A stretch of 7,513 bases of DNA from Actinomycetota bacterium (GTDB lineage Bacteria; Actinomycetota; Humimicrobiia; Humimicrobiales; Humimicrobiaceae): positions 1 through 7,513 of the forward strand of contig JAGYOJ010000071.1 in NCBI GenBank assembly GCA_018399435.1, given 5' to 3'. Every line of letters starts with the position of its first letter. Position 1 is the stretch's first letter. This document shows positions 1 to 6,910 of this stretch, in pieces. The position numbers and the translations under genes are program-made. A model generated the notes under the pieces. The model saw nothing but the letters and a program-made list of their open reading frames with translations, was not told the origin of the DNA and ran no database searches.

Positions 1-20
1 CAGCACTATATAACTTTTAA

Positions 21-1217
21 TTATAAATATTTTTCATTTTCTTTAATCAAAAAAAGGTCGGCCTCAAAATTTTTTCTTATAACACCAGCGCTAGCAGGTA
101 ATTTTACTATACCGTCTATATTTATTAATGAAGTTAGCCTGCTGGAATATTTCTCATTTATCAATTCAAAATAGAGTTCGCCTTCCTTCTTGAACAATAA
201 AGCTAATTCAAAATTTGTTATCCCTTTCTTGTGGTTAATTTCATTTAAAGATTTTGCTTTAACTTTCCTGGGGAATAACTTTTTGTGCTTCATTATTTTT
301 TTTATAAAGGGCTTAAGATAAATTTCAAAATATATGATTATTGAAGCTGGGTTTCGCGGCAAAACAAATATTTTTTTATCTTTAAAAACAAAAAATGAAA
401 AATTATGATATGGCTTCTGATTAACATCCCAAAAAACTATTTCAGCCCCTAAAGATAAAAGAAGGTCTCTTGCTTCCACAGCCTGCCCATATATAAGGAG
501 GATATCGCATTTACTTAATGCCTCTTCTATCTTTTTATTAATATTTGATTTTATATTTCCAAACCTTTTATTGGGTATGGCCAGCTCATTTAATTTTGCA
601 GCCAGTAAATAACTATTGCTTTCCCCCCTTAGATTTGAATGCAGCTGCTTATTTTTTTCTTTTTTCCCCAGGCCCACTGTGATAATCCCAATATTTGGAG
701 GGTAAAACACCTTTATCTTTTCTATCCCTAGAAAAGATAATATATAGATATCTTCCGGGGTAATAATCTTCCCTTTCTTAAGCAAAATATTACTCTTGGT
801 AATATCTGCCGACCTAAATAGTATATTTTCACCCCTTTTGCATTCTTTGTATACCAGCAAGTCATTTCCAGTAAGTTCAACATCACCAGTAGCAACAATA
901 CAGTCACAATTTTTTGGTATCTTGTCGCAGGCCGTAACAAAATAACAAAACCCTGGCTCTATTATTTTCATAGATTTTTCTTTAGAAGATTCAATGATTT
1001 TTAATCTGACAGGATAACTTACATCAGCTCCCTTAATATCAATAGCCCTTACTGCATAACCGCTTTTTAGCGCGCTATCAAAAATTGGCATGCTTTTATT
1101 TATCTTAATATCTTGAGCTAGAGCCAGGCCTAAGCAGCCAAGAATATCTAAATTTTTAACTTCAAATTTTTTTATTGAATTTAAAATCTTTTTTTGGGCT
1201 TCTTCTGCAGAAATCAT
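21..1217 (-). CDS. Degenerate MoeA-like protein (molybdopterin molybdenumtransferase family)
   Basis: The 398-aa protein has MoeA length and layout. An N-terminal region (about 1-170) contains PIFDSALKSGYAVR (44-57), matching the family P-x-F-D-x-S-A-M-D-G-Y-A-V signature, and GENILFRSADI (129-139), matching G-x-N-V-R-x-x-G-E-D-I. A molybdopterin-binding-like domain follows (about 171-310) with ESN (199-201), KP (268-269) and LPRNPAS (286-292), then a MoeA C-terminal domain (about 315-398). MoeA normally inserts molybdenum into adenylated molybdopterin. Here key positions have changed: the Asp before GY is S52, the TGDE motif reads VGLG (181-184), the GGVSVGDYD loop is replaced by YGQAVEARD (243-251), KPGKP is KPYHN (268-272), and LPGNP has Arg at 288. 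The frame is intact and the fold appears retained, so this is more likely a divergent or repurposed paralogue than a fresh pseudogene. It is the last visible gene, in line with the folate block. Ordinary MoeA activity is doubtful. Confidence 0.82.
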   Translation of the reverse strand: MISAEEAQKKILNSIKKFEVKNLDILGCLGLALAQDIKINKSMPIFDSALKSGYAVRAIDIKGADVSYPVRLKIIESSKEKSMKIIEPGFCYFVTACDKIPKNCDCIVATGDVELTGNDLLVYKECKRGENILFRSADITKSNILLKKGKIITPEDIYILSFLGIEKIKVFYPPNIGIITVGLGKKEKNKQLHSNLRGESNSYLLAAKLNELAIPNKRFGNIKSNINKKIEEALSKCDILLIYGQAVEARDLLLSLGAEIVFWDVNQKPYHNFSFFVFKDKKIFVLPRNPASIIIYFEIYLKPFIKKIMKHKKLFPRKVKAKSLNEINHKKGITNFELALLFKKEGELYFELINEKYSSRLTSLINIDGIVKLPASAGVIRKNFEADLFLIKENEKYL

Positions 1218-1221
1218 TAGG

Positions 1222-1227
1222 CTTCTC
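1222..1227 (-). promoter_or_regulatory. Shine-Dalgarno site for the moeA-like gene
   Basis: GAGAAG, in the purine run AGAAAGAGAAG on the minus strand, sits 4 nt before the ATG at 1217, inside the 16-nt gap after folBK. The spacing is a little short, but it is the only candidate site. Confidence 0.5.
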
Positions 1228-1233
1228 TTTCTG

Positions 1234-2088
1234 TTATAGAATTTTTTTAACTAATTTAACTTTCTCATTATAATTTTTCTTCTTTAAGTATTGGTCAATC
1301 TTTACCCCATCTATCTTGAAGTTAGGATTAACTTCCTTCAGGGGCAATAAAACAAAATTTCTTTCCCTGTATTTAGGATGTGGTATGGTTAAAAACTTTG
1401 AATCTATTTTAAAGCTTTCCCAATAAATAATATCTATATCTATTATCCTGGGGCCATATCTTTTCTTTATCCGTCTGCCCTGCCCATATTCAATGCTTTT
1501 TAAAAAGCCTAAAAATTCGAAAGGGTTAATATTTCCTACCTTTGCTAAAATTACCATATTATAAAAAAATTCCTGATTTTTTTCATACATGGGTTCAGTT
1601 TTATATATGGAAGATAATTTTTTAATAAAAATAGATCTATGTTCTGATATTTTATTAATAGCTTCTCTTAAGTTTTGTTCCCTGTTTCCAATATTTGAAC
1701 CCAAGCTTAAGTAACAGTTTTTCCCCTTTAAAAAATTATTTTTTTCTGTAAATTCTATTCCAACTGAATTAAATTTTTCTTTTATAGGTGCATCTGGCTT
1801 TTTGATATTTACAATTACCTTTTCTATAAATATAGATAATTTAAGTATTTTTTCTGAAATTACCTTTGCTAGAGTTTCAATTAAATTAAATTTATGTTTT
1901 CTATTAACATCCTTTATAATTTTTATGATATTGGAATAATTTATAGTTTTTTCAAGACTATCTTCTAAATTATCTTTACTGAATATTACAGTGATATTAA
2001 ATATAAATGGCTGTCCCTCTTCTTTTTCAAAATCATGTACGCCATGATATCCAAATAACTCTAAATCTTTTATAAAAATTTTATACAT
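1234..2088 (-). CDS. folBK: Bifunctional dihydroneopterin aldolase / HPPK (FolB-FolK fusion)
   Basis: One 284-aa polypeptide carries two consecutive folate enzymes. Residues 1 to about 114 are FolB, which cleaves 7,8-dihydroneopterin to 6-hydroxymethyl-7,8-dihydropterin and glycolaldehyde: GYHGVHDFE (13-21) with E21, GQPF (25-28), NYSN (50-53) with Y51, LIETL (69-73) with pterin-anchoring E71, and KKPDAPI (96-102) with K97 as the expected catalytic lysine. Residues about 124-284 are FolK, which pyrophosphorylates the FolB product: YLSLGSNIGNRE (126-137), the KTEPMY loop (163-168), GQGRRIKKRYGPRIIDIDI (202-220) with R214 and magnesium ligands D217 and D219, then IPHPKYRERNFVLLPL (235-250). The linker is only about 10 residues. 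All main catalytic residues are visible, so both activities are expected. The start overlaps the folP end by 8 nt, and the stop lies 16 nt before the moeA-like gene. Confidence 0.96.
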   Translation of the reverse strand: MYKIFIKDLELFGYHGVHDFEKEEGQPFIFNITVIFSKDNLEDSLEKTINYSNIIKIIKDVNRKHKFNLIETLAKVISEKILKLSIFIEKVIVNIKKPDAPIKEKFNSVGIEFTEKNNFLKGKNCYLSLGSNIGNREQNLREAINKISEHRSIFIKKLSSIYKTEPMYEKNQEFFYNMVILAKVGNINPFEFLGFLKSIEYGQGRRIKKRYGPRIIDIDIIYWESFKIDSKFLTIPHPKYRERNFVLLPLKEVNPNFKIDGVKIDQYLKKKNYNEKVKLVKKIL

Positions 2089-3283
2089 TTTTTATGCCTT
2101 CTGCTATATCCAATGCTCTCCTGGTTTCATTTACATCATGGGCCCTTAAAATATCTGCCCCATTTATATAAGAATATAGGGCTGCAGCTATACTTCCTTC
2201 AAGCCTTTCATCAGCATTTAGGTCTGATATCATGCCAATAAAAGATTTTCTTGAAGCTCCGACCAATAAGGGGTATCCTATTGATTTAAAATCAGAAAGC
2301 CTATTTAAAATTCTTAAATTATGTTGCAGGGTTTTCCCAAAACCAATTCCGGGATCAATAATTATTTTTTTTGGGTTTATTCCTGCTTTTTTTGCATCCT
2401 CAGATTTTTGAAATAAAAAACTGTAAATCTCATCAATAACATCCTCATACACTGGGTTTTTTTGCATGTTTTCAGGAGTCCCTTTTATATGCATTAAAAC
2501 AACAGTACTTTCAGAGTCGCCAGCAATTTTTGCCATTTTACTATCAAATCTAAATGCGCTAATATCATTTATTATACTAGCCCCTGCTTCAATAGCTCTT
2601 CTAGCAACTTCTGACCTATAGGTGTCAATAGATATAGGAACTTTAGGATAATTTTTAGACAAATATTTAACTACCGGGATAGTCCTGTTTATTTCCTCTT
2701 CTATATTAACAGGTCTTGAGCCCGGCCTGGTTGACAGGCCCCCTATATCAACAATATCTGAACCATCTTTTACAAGTTTTTCTGCTCCTTTATAGGCTTC
2801 TTCTTTTTTAAAGTAACGCCCTCCATCATAAAAAGAGTCAGGAGTTACATTCAATATGCCCATTAATAAATATTTATTAGTTAAATCATATTCTTTACCC
2901 GATATGATTAGCTTACTTCCACTATCTAATTTTCTAAGATGCTCTTTTAGGCTTTCTGATAATTGCTTTAACCCAAAGGGCTGCATCTTTATTTTTTTTA
3001 TTAAACTTTCAACTGATTTTCTGTTGCCTATTATAATTACATCAGTTTTTTTATTGGCTTCTACAAGAGTCTCCCTTGAAGTTACTACATCCCCTCCCCT
3101 GGACAACATCTCTTGTTTTAATATCATAGCTGCTTCGCTCCTGATATCCTTAACTTTTAAGCACAGCATAAATAATTTATTAGACATAATTTTTATGCCT
3201 GCTGTGGTTGCTTTTATTTTTTTAAATTCATCAATAACAGCTTTTTTGCAATTAATATTTATATTTCTAATCTTGTAATTCAT
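2081..3283 (-). CDS. folP: Dihydropteroate synthase with a long N-terminal extension
   Basis: FolP condenses 6-hydroxymethyl-7,8-dihydropterin pyrophosphate with p-aminobenzoate to give 7,8-dihydropteroate; it is the target of sulfonamides. The catalytic TIM barrel occupies about residues 136-400 and carries the standard signatures: MGILNVTPDSFYDGG (141-155), DIGGLSTRPGS (179-189, Leu where Glu is usual), SIDTYRSEVA (218-227), the N239-D240 pair, MHIKGTPENMQ (264-274), IDPGIGFGK (309-317), VGASRKSFIG (341-350) and RAHDV (380-384). At 400 aa it exceeds the classic 270-280 aa enzyme by about 130 residues. The extension (1 to about 135) contains EAAMILKQEMLSRGGD (50-65). Similar long forms are known from clostridia and relatives, so this is a subfamily trait rather than an annotation error. 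No Shine-Dalgarno sequence precedes the ATG, which lies 6 nt after the folE stop, so reinitiation after folE is likely. The end overlaps folBK by 8 nt (ATGTATAA). Confidence 0.97.
   Translation of the reverse strand: MNYKIRNININCKKAVIDEFKKIKATTAGIKIMSNKLFMLCLKVKDIRSEAAMILKQEMLSRGGDVVTSRETLVEANKKTDVIIIGNRKSVESLIKKIKMQPFGLKQLSESLKEHLRKLDSGSKLIISGKEYDLTNKYLLMGILNVTPDSFYDGGRYFKKEEAYKGAEKLVKDGSDIVDIGGLSTRPGSRPVNIEEEINRTIPVVKYLSKNYPKVPISIDTYRSEVARRAIEAGASIINDISAFRFDSKMAKIAGDSESTVVLMHIKGTPENMQKNPVYEDVIDEIYSFLFQKSEDAKKAGINPKKIIIDPGIGFGKTLQHNLRILNRLSDFKSIGYPLLVGASRKSFIGMISDLNADERLEGSIAAALYSYINGADILRAHDVNETRRALDIAEGIKNV
2097..2102 (-). promoter_or_regulatory. Shine-Dalgarno site for folBK inside the end of folP
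   Basis: AGAAGG on the minus strand lies within the last codons of folP, 8 nt before the folBK ATG at 2088. It supports the overlapping start and independent ribosome entry in addition to coupling. Confidence 0.65.
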
Positions 3284-3289
3284 AATATT

Positions 3290-3856
3290 TTATTTGCTAT
3301 TTTTAATAAGTGACATTGCTTCTTGTCTTGAAGCCTGGTTTCTTTTAAAAATGCCCCTAACAGCAGAAGTAACAGTAGTGGTATTAGGTTTCTTTACGCC
3401 CCTCATGCTCATGCATAAATGTTCTGCCTCAATTACCACCATAACACCTCTTGGGTTAATTTTTTTCATTATAGTATCTGCCACTATAGATGTTAACCGT
3501 TCTTGCACTTGGGGCCGTTTAGCAACGATATCCAGCACTCTTGTTAATTTACTTAAGCCAACTATTTTCCCTTCATCATTTGGCAAATAAGCAATATGTG
3601 CTTTACCTGTAAAAGGAACAAGGTGGTGCTCACATACTGAATAGAAAGGAATATCTTTTACTATAATTATCTCATCATGGTTTTCATCAAAAACAGGCCC
3701 TAGGACTTTTGAAGGATCCTTGCCAATACCACTAAAAATCTCTTCATACATATCTGCAACCCTCTGGGGGGTCCTGATGAGGCCTTCCCTGCTAAGATCT
3801 TCCCCAATACCCTCTAAGATTAACTTTACACCCTTTTTTATAGCATTTTTATCCAC
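3290..3856 (-). CDS. folE: GTP cyclohydrolase I (FolE1 type)
   Basis: FolE converts GTP to 7,8-dihydroneopterin triphosphate and formate, the first step of the pterin branch of folate synthesis. It is a zinc enzyme of the tunnelling (T-fold) class that assembles as a toroidal decamer in known relatives. At 188 aa it has the usual bacterial length. The N-terminal helical part includes RTPQRVADMYEEIFSG (28-43). Zinc ligands are C75 and H78 in CEHH (75-78) and C148 in EHLCMSMRG (145-153). H77 and H146 match the catalytic and substrate-binding histidines of the E. coli enzyme. The conserved TVTSAVRGIF follows at 161-170. With both zinc cysteines present it is the zinc-dependent type, not the cysteine-poor IB type. 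The start is GTG with AGGAG 6 nt upstream. It begins the folate block and ends with TAA 6 nt before folP, in the same reading frame. Confidence 0.97.
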   Translation of the reverse strand: MDKNAIKKGVKLILEGIGEDLSREGLIRTPQRVADMYEEIFSGIGKDPSKVLGPVFDENHDEIIIVKDIPFYSVCEHHLVPFTGKAHIAYLPNDEGKIVGLSKLTRVLDIVAKRPQVQERLTSIVADTIMKKINPRGVMVVIEAEHLCMSMRGVKKPNTTTVTSAVRGIFKRNQASRQEAMSLIKNSK

Positions 3857-3862
3857 TTTTAT

Positions 3863-3867
3863 CTCCT
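3863..3867 (-). promoter_or_regulatory. Shine-Dalgarno site fixing the GTG start of folE
   Basis: AGGAG on the minus strand sits 6 nt before the GTG codon at 3856-3854. This is the best-placed ribosome-binding site in the window, and it makes GTG rather than a downstream ATG the likely folE start. Confidence 0.8.
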
Positions 3868-3893
3868 ATTAAATTTTAAGAAGTTTTTGAAAT

Positions 3894-3922
3894 ATTATAA
3901 AAGATTATTAACTAAATAGCAG
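3894..3922 (-). promoter_or_regulatory. Candidate promoter for the folE-folP-folBK-moeA-like block
   Basis: In the 82-nt gap between the reductase and folE, the minus strand contains a perfect TATAAT (3899-3894). A weak -35 candidate, CTGCTA (3922-3917), lies 17 nt upstream and matches only 3 of 6 consensus positions. The predicted start near 3887 would leave a leader of about 30 nt, too short for a riboswitch. The gap is very AT-rich, so the match may be fortuitous. Its support is the position at the only break between ftsH-reductase and the folate genes. Confidence 0.33.
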
Positions 3923-3938
3923 TTTATTGTGTTAAATA

Positions 3939-4964
3939 TTATTCTCTGCCAGCTTTTTCTAGGTAAAAATCCCTATTTTCCTTGAGCATATCTATAATAT
4001 TGAGATTATAAGGGCATTTTTCTTCACATTCACCACATTCTATACAATTATCTACTTTCCTTGCCTCTTTTTCCCTTTCATCATCTATAAAATCTTCAAG
4101 AGGGAATTGATCATAATAAACTTTTATAAAATTAACTTTAGGTATATTAATTCCTTGCGGGCAAGGCAGGCAATAGCCGCAATCCCTGCAGAACTTCTCT
4201 CCGAGCTTTTGCCTTATTTTTTTTATTTCTTCCCAATCTTTTTCCTTAAGCCCTGAGTTATCTTCCATATAAGCAATATTTTGCTTTAATTCTTCCAGCT
4301 TTTCCATTCCAATAACAGGTATTACTTCTTTATACCTCTTTACATACTTCAGGCATAATTCTGCATTATTTAATCTCCCGCCGCCTAATGGTTTCATCCC
4401 CAAAATCCCAATATTATTATCTACCAGCTTTTGATAAACTTTTTCCTCTGTAAATTCTTTAGAAACAAAATTAATAGGAAGCATTATTACTTCGAATTCG
4501 TCAATTCCATAAAATTTATCAATAACTTCTGGATTATGGCAAGAAAAACCAATATGCCCTATTTTGCCCTTTATCTTTTCTTTAATTAATGCCTCAATTA
4601 TTCCGTTTTGCATTAATTTAGTAAACCTTTCTAAATTAGAAGCATCGTGGAACATAAAAATATCTATATAATCAGTATTTAATTTAGTTAAGGTCTGGTT
4701 TAATTCATCTAAAAATTTTTTCTTTTCCGTACTGGTTGACTTAGAAGCTATGATTAATTTATCCCTTATTCCTTTAATTGCTTTCCCTAGAATTTCTTCG
4801 CTATTAAAATAGTTATGGGCTGTATCAAAAAAATTAATGCCAGCATCATATGCTGTTTTTACTAATTTAATAGCTTCCCTCTCAGGAATTCTTGTGAATT
4901 GTAGCGCTCCAAAGCCAAGGCGGGAAACCTTTAGGCCGGTTGCCCCCAGTGACTTATATCTCAT
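3939..4964 (-). CDS. Aldo/keto reductase with two C-terminal 4Fe-4S motifs
   Basis: This is a predicted cytosolic oxidoreductase of the ferredoxin-like aldo/keto reductase type (341 aa). Residues 1 to about 250 form the TIM-barrel reductase, starting with RYKSLGATGLKVSRLGFG and carrying the family tetrad D47, Y52, K75 and H106, plus GMKPLGGG (189-196) near the cofactor phosphate region. The C-terminal part has two cysteine clusters: C259-x2-C262-x2-C265-x2-C268-P, and C307-x2-C310-x2-C313-x3-C317-P, the latter a classic 4Fe-4S ferredoxin motif. Electrons could therefore move between NAD(P)H, the clusters and a substrate; the substrate is unknown. Such fusions are common in anaerobes. The ATG overlaps the ftsH stop and has only a poor Shine-Dalgarno sequence, implying translational coupling to ftsH. 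It is followed by 82 nt and then folE. A role in folate metabolism is not supported beyond position. Confidence 0.91.
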   Translation of the reverse strand: MRYKSLGATGLKVSRLGFGALQFTRIPEREAIKLVKTAYDAGINFFDTAHNYFNSEEILGKAIKGIRDKLIIASKSTSTEKKKFLDELNQTLTKLNTDYIDIFMFHDASNLERFTKLMQNGIIEALIKEKIKGKIGHIGFSCHNPEVIDKFYGIDEFEVIMLPINFVSKEFTEEKVYQKLVDNNIGILGMKPLGGGRLNNAELCLKYVKRYKEVIPVIGMEKLEELKQNIAYMEDNSGLKEKDWEEIKKIRQKLGEKFCRDCGYCLPCPQGINIPKVNFIKVYYDQFPLEDFIDDEREKEARKVDNCIECGECEEKCPYNLNIIDMLKENRDFYLEKAGRE

Positions 4965-6844
4965 TGTTTTTGCTTACTTTCTTCTTTATCTTTTTGCTTT
5001 TCTTTATGGCTTTCCACATCAGATAGAATATCTAGTACTTCTTCCCTATGTAAGGTTTCTTTTTCCATTAACTTATTTGCAAGCCTGGTTAGAGATTCCT
5101 TATTTTCTAAAAGTATTTTTTTAGCCTTCTTATAGCTATTGTTTATAAAATTATGTACTTCCTCGTCAATTAATGATGCAACTCTATCACTATAATGAGG
5201 TTTTGAAGTTATATCCCTTCCTAAGAAAACTTCATCCTCGCCTTCACCCTTAAATGTTAATGGGCCCAGCTTTTTGCTCATGCCAAACTCTGTAACCATT
5301 TTTCTGGCAAGTTTTGTGGCCCTATCTAAATCATTCTGGGCTCCAGAAGTGACATCATCAAAGTTTAACTCCTCGCTGACTCTACCGCCAAGCAATTGAG
5401 TAATATTATCAATAATTTCCTGCTTGCCTTTTAAGAATCGGTCTTCTTCAGGAAGAGCCATTACATATCCCAATGCTTTACCCCTGGAAATTATTGATAT
5501 TTTATGTATTGGATCAGTATTTGGCAATACATAAGATAACATTGCATGACCGGATTCATGAAAAGCTATAATTCTTTTTTCTTTCTCTGAAATTACCCTG
5601 TTTTTCTTTTCCGGGCCTGCTATTACCCTCTCCACAGCTTCTTCAATTTCTAGCATTGTAATTTTTTTCTTATCTCTCCTTGCTGCTAGAAGGGACGCCT
5701 CATTAAATAAATTTGCCAGGTCCGCTCCAGTAAAACCTGGAGTTTGTTTTGCAATAGTTTGAAGGTTTATATCTTTATCTAATGGCTTATCTTTAGAATG
5801 TATTTTTAATATTCCTTCCCTGCCCTTTAAGTCAGGCCTGTCAACTACTATTTGCCTGTCAAACCTTCCAGGCCTTAATAAAGCAGGGTCTAATATGTCC
5901 GGCCTATTGGTAGCAGCAATTAATATAACTGTACTGTCTATATCAAAACCATCCATCTCTACAAGCAATTGGTTTAGGGTCTGTTCCCTTTCATCATGTC
6001 CGCCGCCTAAGCCTGCTCCCCTGTGCCTTCCAACCGCATCAATTTCATCCATAAAAATTATTGAAGGCTGGCTGGCTTTTGCCTGCGCAAACAAATCCCT
6101 AACCCTTGATGCGCCAACACCAACAAACATTTCAACAAATTCTGAACCGCTAATGCTAAAAAAAGGCACTCCTGCTTCTCCTGCAACAGCCCTGGCTAAT
6201 AAGGTTTTGCCTGTCCCTGGAGGTCCATAGAGCAATACGCCTTTTGGTATTTTTGCACCAATTGCTTTAAATTTGTTGGGGTTTTCTAGAAATTCTTCTA
6301 CTTCCTGCAGTTCTTCTACAGCTTCATCAACCCCTGCCACATCTTTGAAGGTAATTCTCTTTTTCTTATTTTTATTAGCAAGTCTAGCCTTGCTTTTACC
6401 AAACTGAAGGACTTTAGAACCACCACCCTGCAACTGGTTCATCATAAAAAATATTAGCCCAAACATAATAATAAAAGGTAAAGCCCCGACTAATATTTGA
6501 ACCCAGATTGATTGGCCCTGGTTATCAACTTTAAAAGGCACCCCTTCTTGGAGCAGAAACTGCGAAACATCATAATTTTCTAAAAAAGAAACCGTAAAAG
6601 AAGTCCCATTTGTAAGCCTGCCTTCAATTGTATTATCCTCCCCTAAAACTGTTAAGGGCTCAGAATTATCAATATTACCTTCCTCTACGTGCTGCATGAA
6701 TTCATTCATTGTATATTCTTCTACTTCATTAGAGAAAAACATTGGATTTCTAAAAATGAAAAACATCACTACTATAAGCAGTATCAGTAAAGCTATATTT
6801 CTAAAACTTCTATTTTTAAAACCTTTGTTTGGTTCTTTTTTCAA
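4961..6844 (-). CDS. ftsH: ATP-dependent zinc metalloprotease FtsH
   Basis: FtsH is a membrane-anchored hexameric AAA+ protease that extracts and degrades misassembled membrane proteins and selected cytosolic regulators. At 627 aa it has normal length and full architecture: first membrane segment about 14-31, an extracytoplasmic domain to about 114, second segment about 115-136, then the AAA+ module. That module shows Walker A GPPGTGKT (207-214), pore loop FVG (240-242), Walker B IIFMDEID (262-269) and a second region of homology with arginine fingers R324 and R327. The peptidase domain has the zinc motif HESGH (429-433) and D505 in SGAQNDL as the expected third ligand. All key residues are present, so it should be active. 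The tail from about 613 is rich in Lys, Glu and Gln. The start codon is TTG, supported by GAGGAG 10 nt upstream. The stop overlaps the next gene by 4 nt (ATGA). Confidence 0.98.
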   Translation of the reverse strand: MKKEPNKGFKNRSFRNIALLILLIVVMFFIFRNPMFFSNEVEEYTMNEFMQHVEEGNIDNSEPLTVLGEDNTIEGRLTNGTSFTVSFLENYDVSQFLLQEGVPFKVDNQGQSIWVQILVGALPFIIMFGLIFFMMNQLQGGGSKVLQFGKSKARLANKNKKKRITFKDVAGVDEAVEELQEVEEFLENPNKFKAIGAKIPKGVLLYGPPGTGKTLLARAVAGEAGVPFFSISGSEFVEMFVGVGASRVRDLFAQAKASQPSIIFMDEIDAVGRHRGAGLGGGHDEREQTLNQLLVEMDGFDIDSTVILIAATNRPDILDPALLRPGRFDRQIVVDRPDLKGREGILKIHSKDKPLDKDINLQTIAKQTPGFTGADLANLFNEASLLAARRDKKKITMLEIEEAVERVIAGPEKKNRVISEKEKRIIAFHESGHAMLSYVLPNTDPIHKISIISRGKALGYVMALPEEDRFLKGKQEIIDNITQLLGGRVSEELNFDDVTSGAQNDLDRATKLARKMVTEFGMSKKLGPLTFKGEGEDEVFLGRDITSKPHYSDRVASLIDEEVHNFINNSYKKAKKILLENKESLTRLANKLMEKETLHREEVLDILSDVESHKEKQKDKEESKQKQ

Positions 6845-6854
6845 ATCGAAACAA

Positions 6855-6860
6855 CTCCTC
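6855..6860 (-). promoter_or_regulatory. Shine-Dalgarno site supporting the TTG start of ftsH
   Basis: GAGGAG on the minus strand lies 10 nt before the TTG codon at 6844-6842. It is the only strong Shine-Dalgarno sequence in the leader. The next in-frame ATG (residue 27) lies inside the first membrane segment and would destroy it, so the TTG start is preferred. Confidence 0.7.
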
Positions 6861-6888
6861 TTTTATAATTTTAGTAACTTACCTATAT

Positions 6889-6910
6889 GATAAGTTATCT
6901 TTTAAGATAA
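6889..6910. repeat. Nested inverted repeats in the ftsH leader (operator-like)
   Basis: Two overlapping inverted repeats share one arm. GATAAGTTATC (6889-6899) is a perfect 5-bp palindrome around a central G. TTATCT-TTTA-AGATAA (6895-6910) has 6-bp arms and a 4-nt spacer. Together they present three GATAA/TTATC half-sites in 22 bp. They overlap the proposed ftsH -10 element and predicted transcription start, which is where a repressor site would be expected. The stem is almost pure A/T and is not followed by a T-run on the minus strand, so it is not a good intrinsic terminator. It does not resemble the CIRCE heat-shock operator. No known binding protein is recognised. Confidence 0.4.

Noticed and set aside
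1..20. A possible downstream gene beginning at a GTG (positions 6-4, minus strand).
   Set aside because: No Shine-Dalgarno sequence precedes it, and only two codons fit before the window ends.
1188..1194. AAAAAAG heptamer in the -1 slippery phase (CAA AAA AAG, codons 8-10 of the moeA-like gene), a possible programmed frameshift site.
   Set aside because: A-runs are common in this AT-rich sequence. It lies at the very start of the gene, and no alternative-frame product, stimulatory stem or internal Shine-Dalgarno sequence is evident.
2856..3278. Plus-strand open frame of 140 codons opposite folP, with smaller ones opposite folE, ftsH and the reductase.
   Set aside because: They lie antisense to clearly conserved enzymes, match no family I recognise and lack ribosome-binding sites. 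They are shadows of the minus-strand coding sequence.
3911..3929. Short inverted repeat AACT...AGTT after the reductase gene as an intrinsic terminator.
   Set aside because: The stem is 4 bp with no G/C-rich core and no following T-run on the minus strand.
3857..3938. Possible tetrahydrofolate riboswitch upstream of folE.
   Set aside because: The gap is only 82 nt, almost all A/T, with no recognisable paired helices or conserved core. The candidate promoter would leave only about 30 nt of leader.
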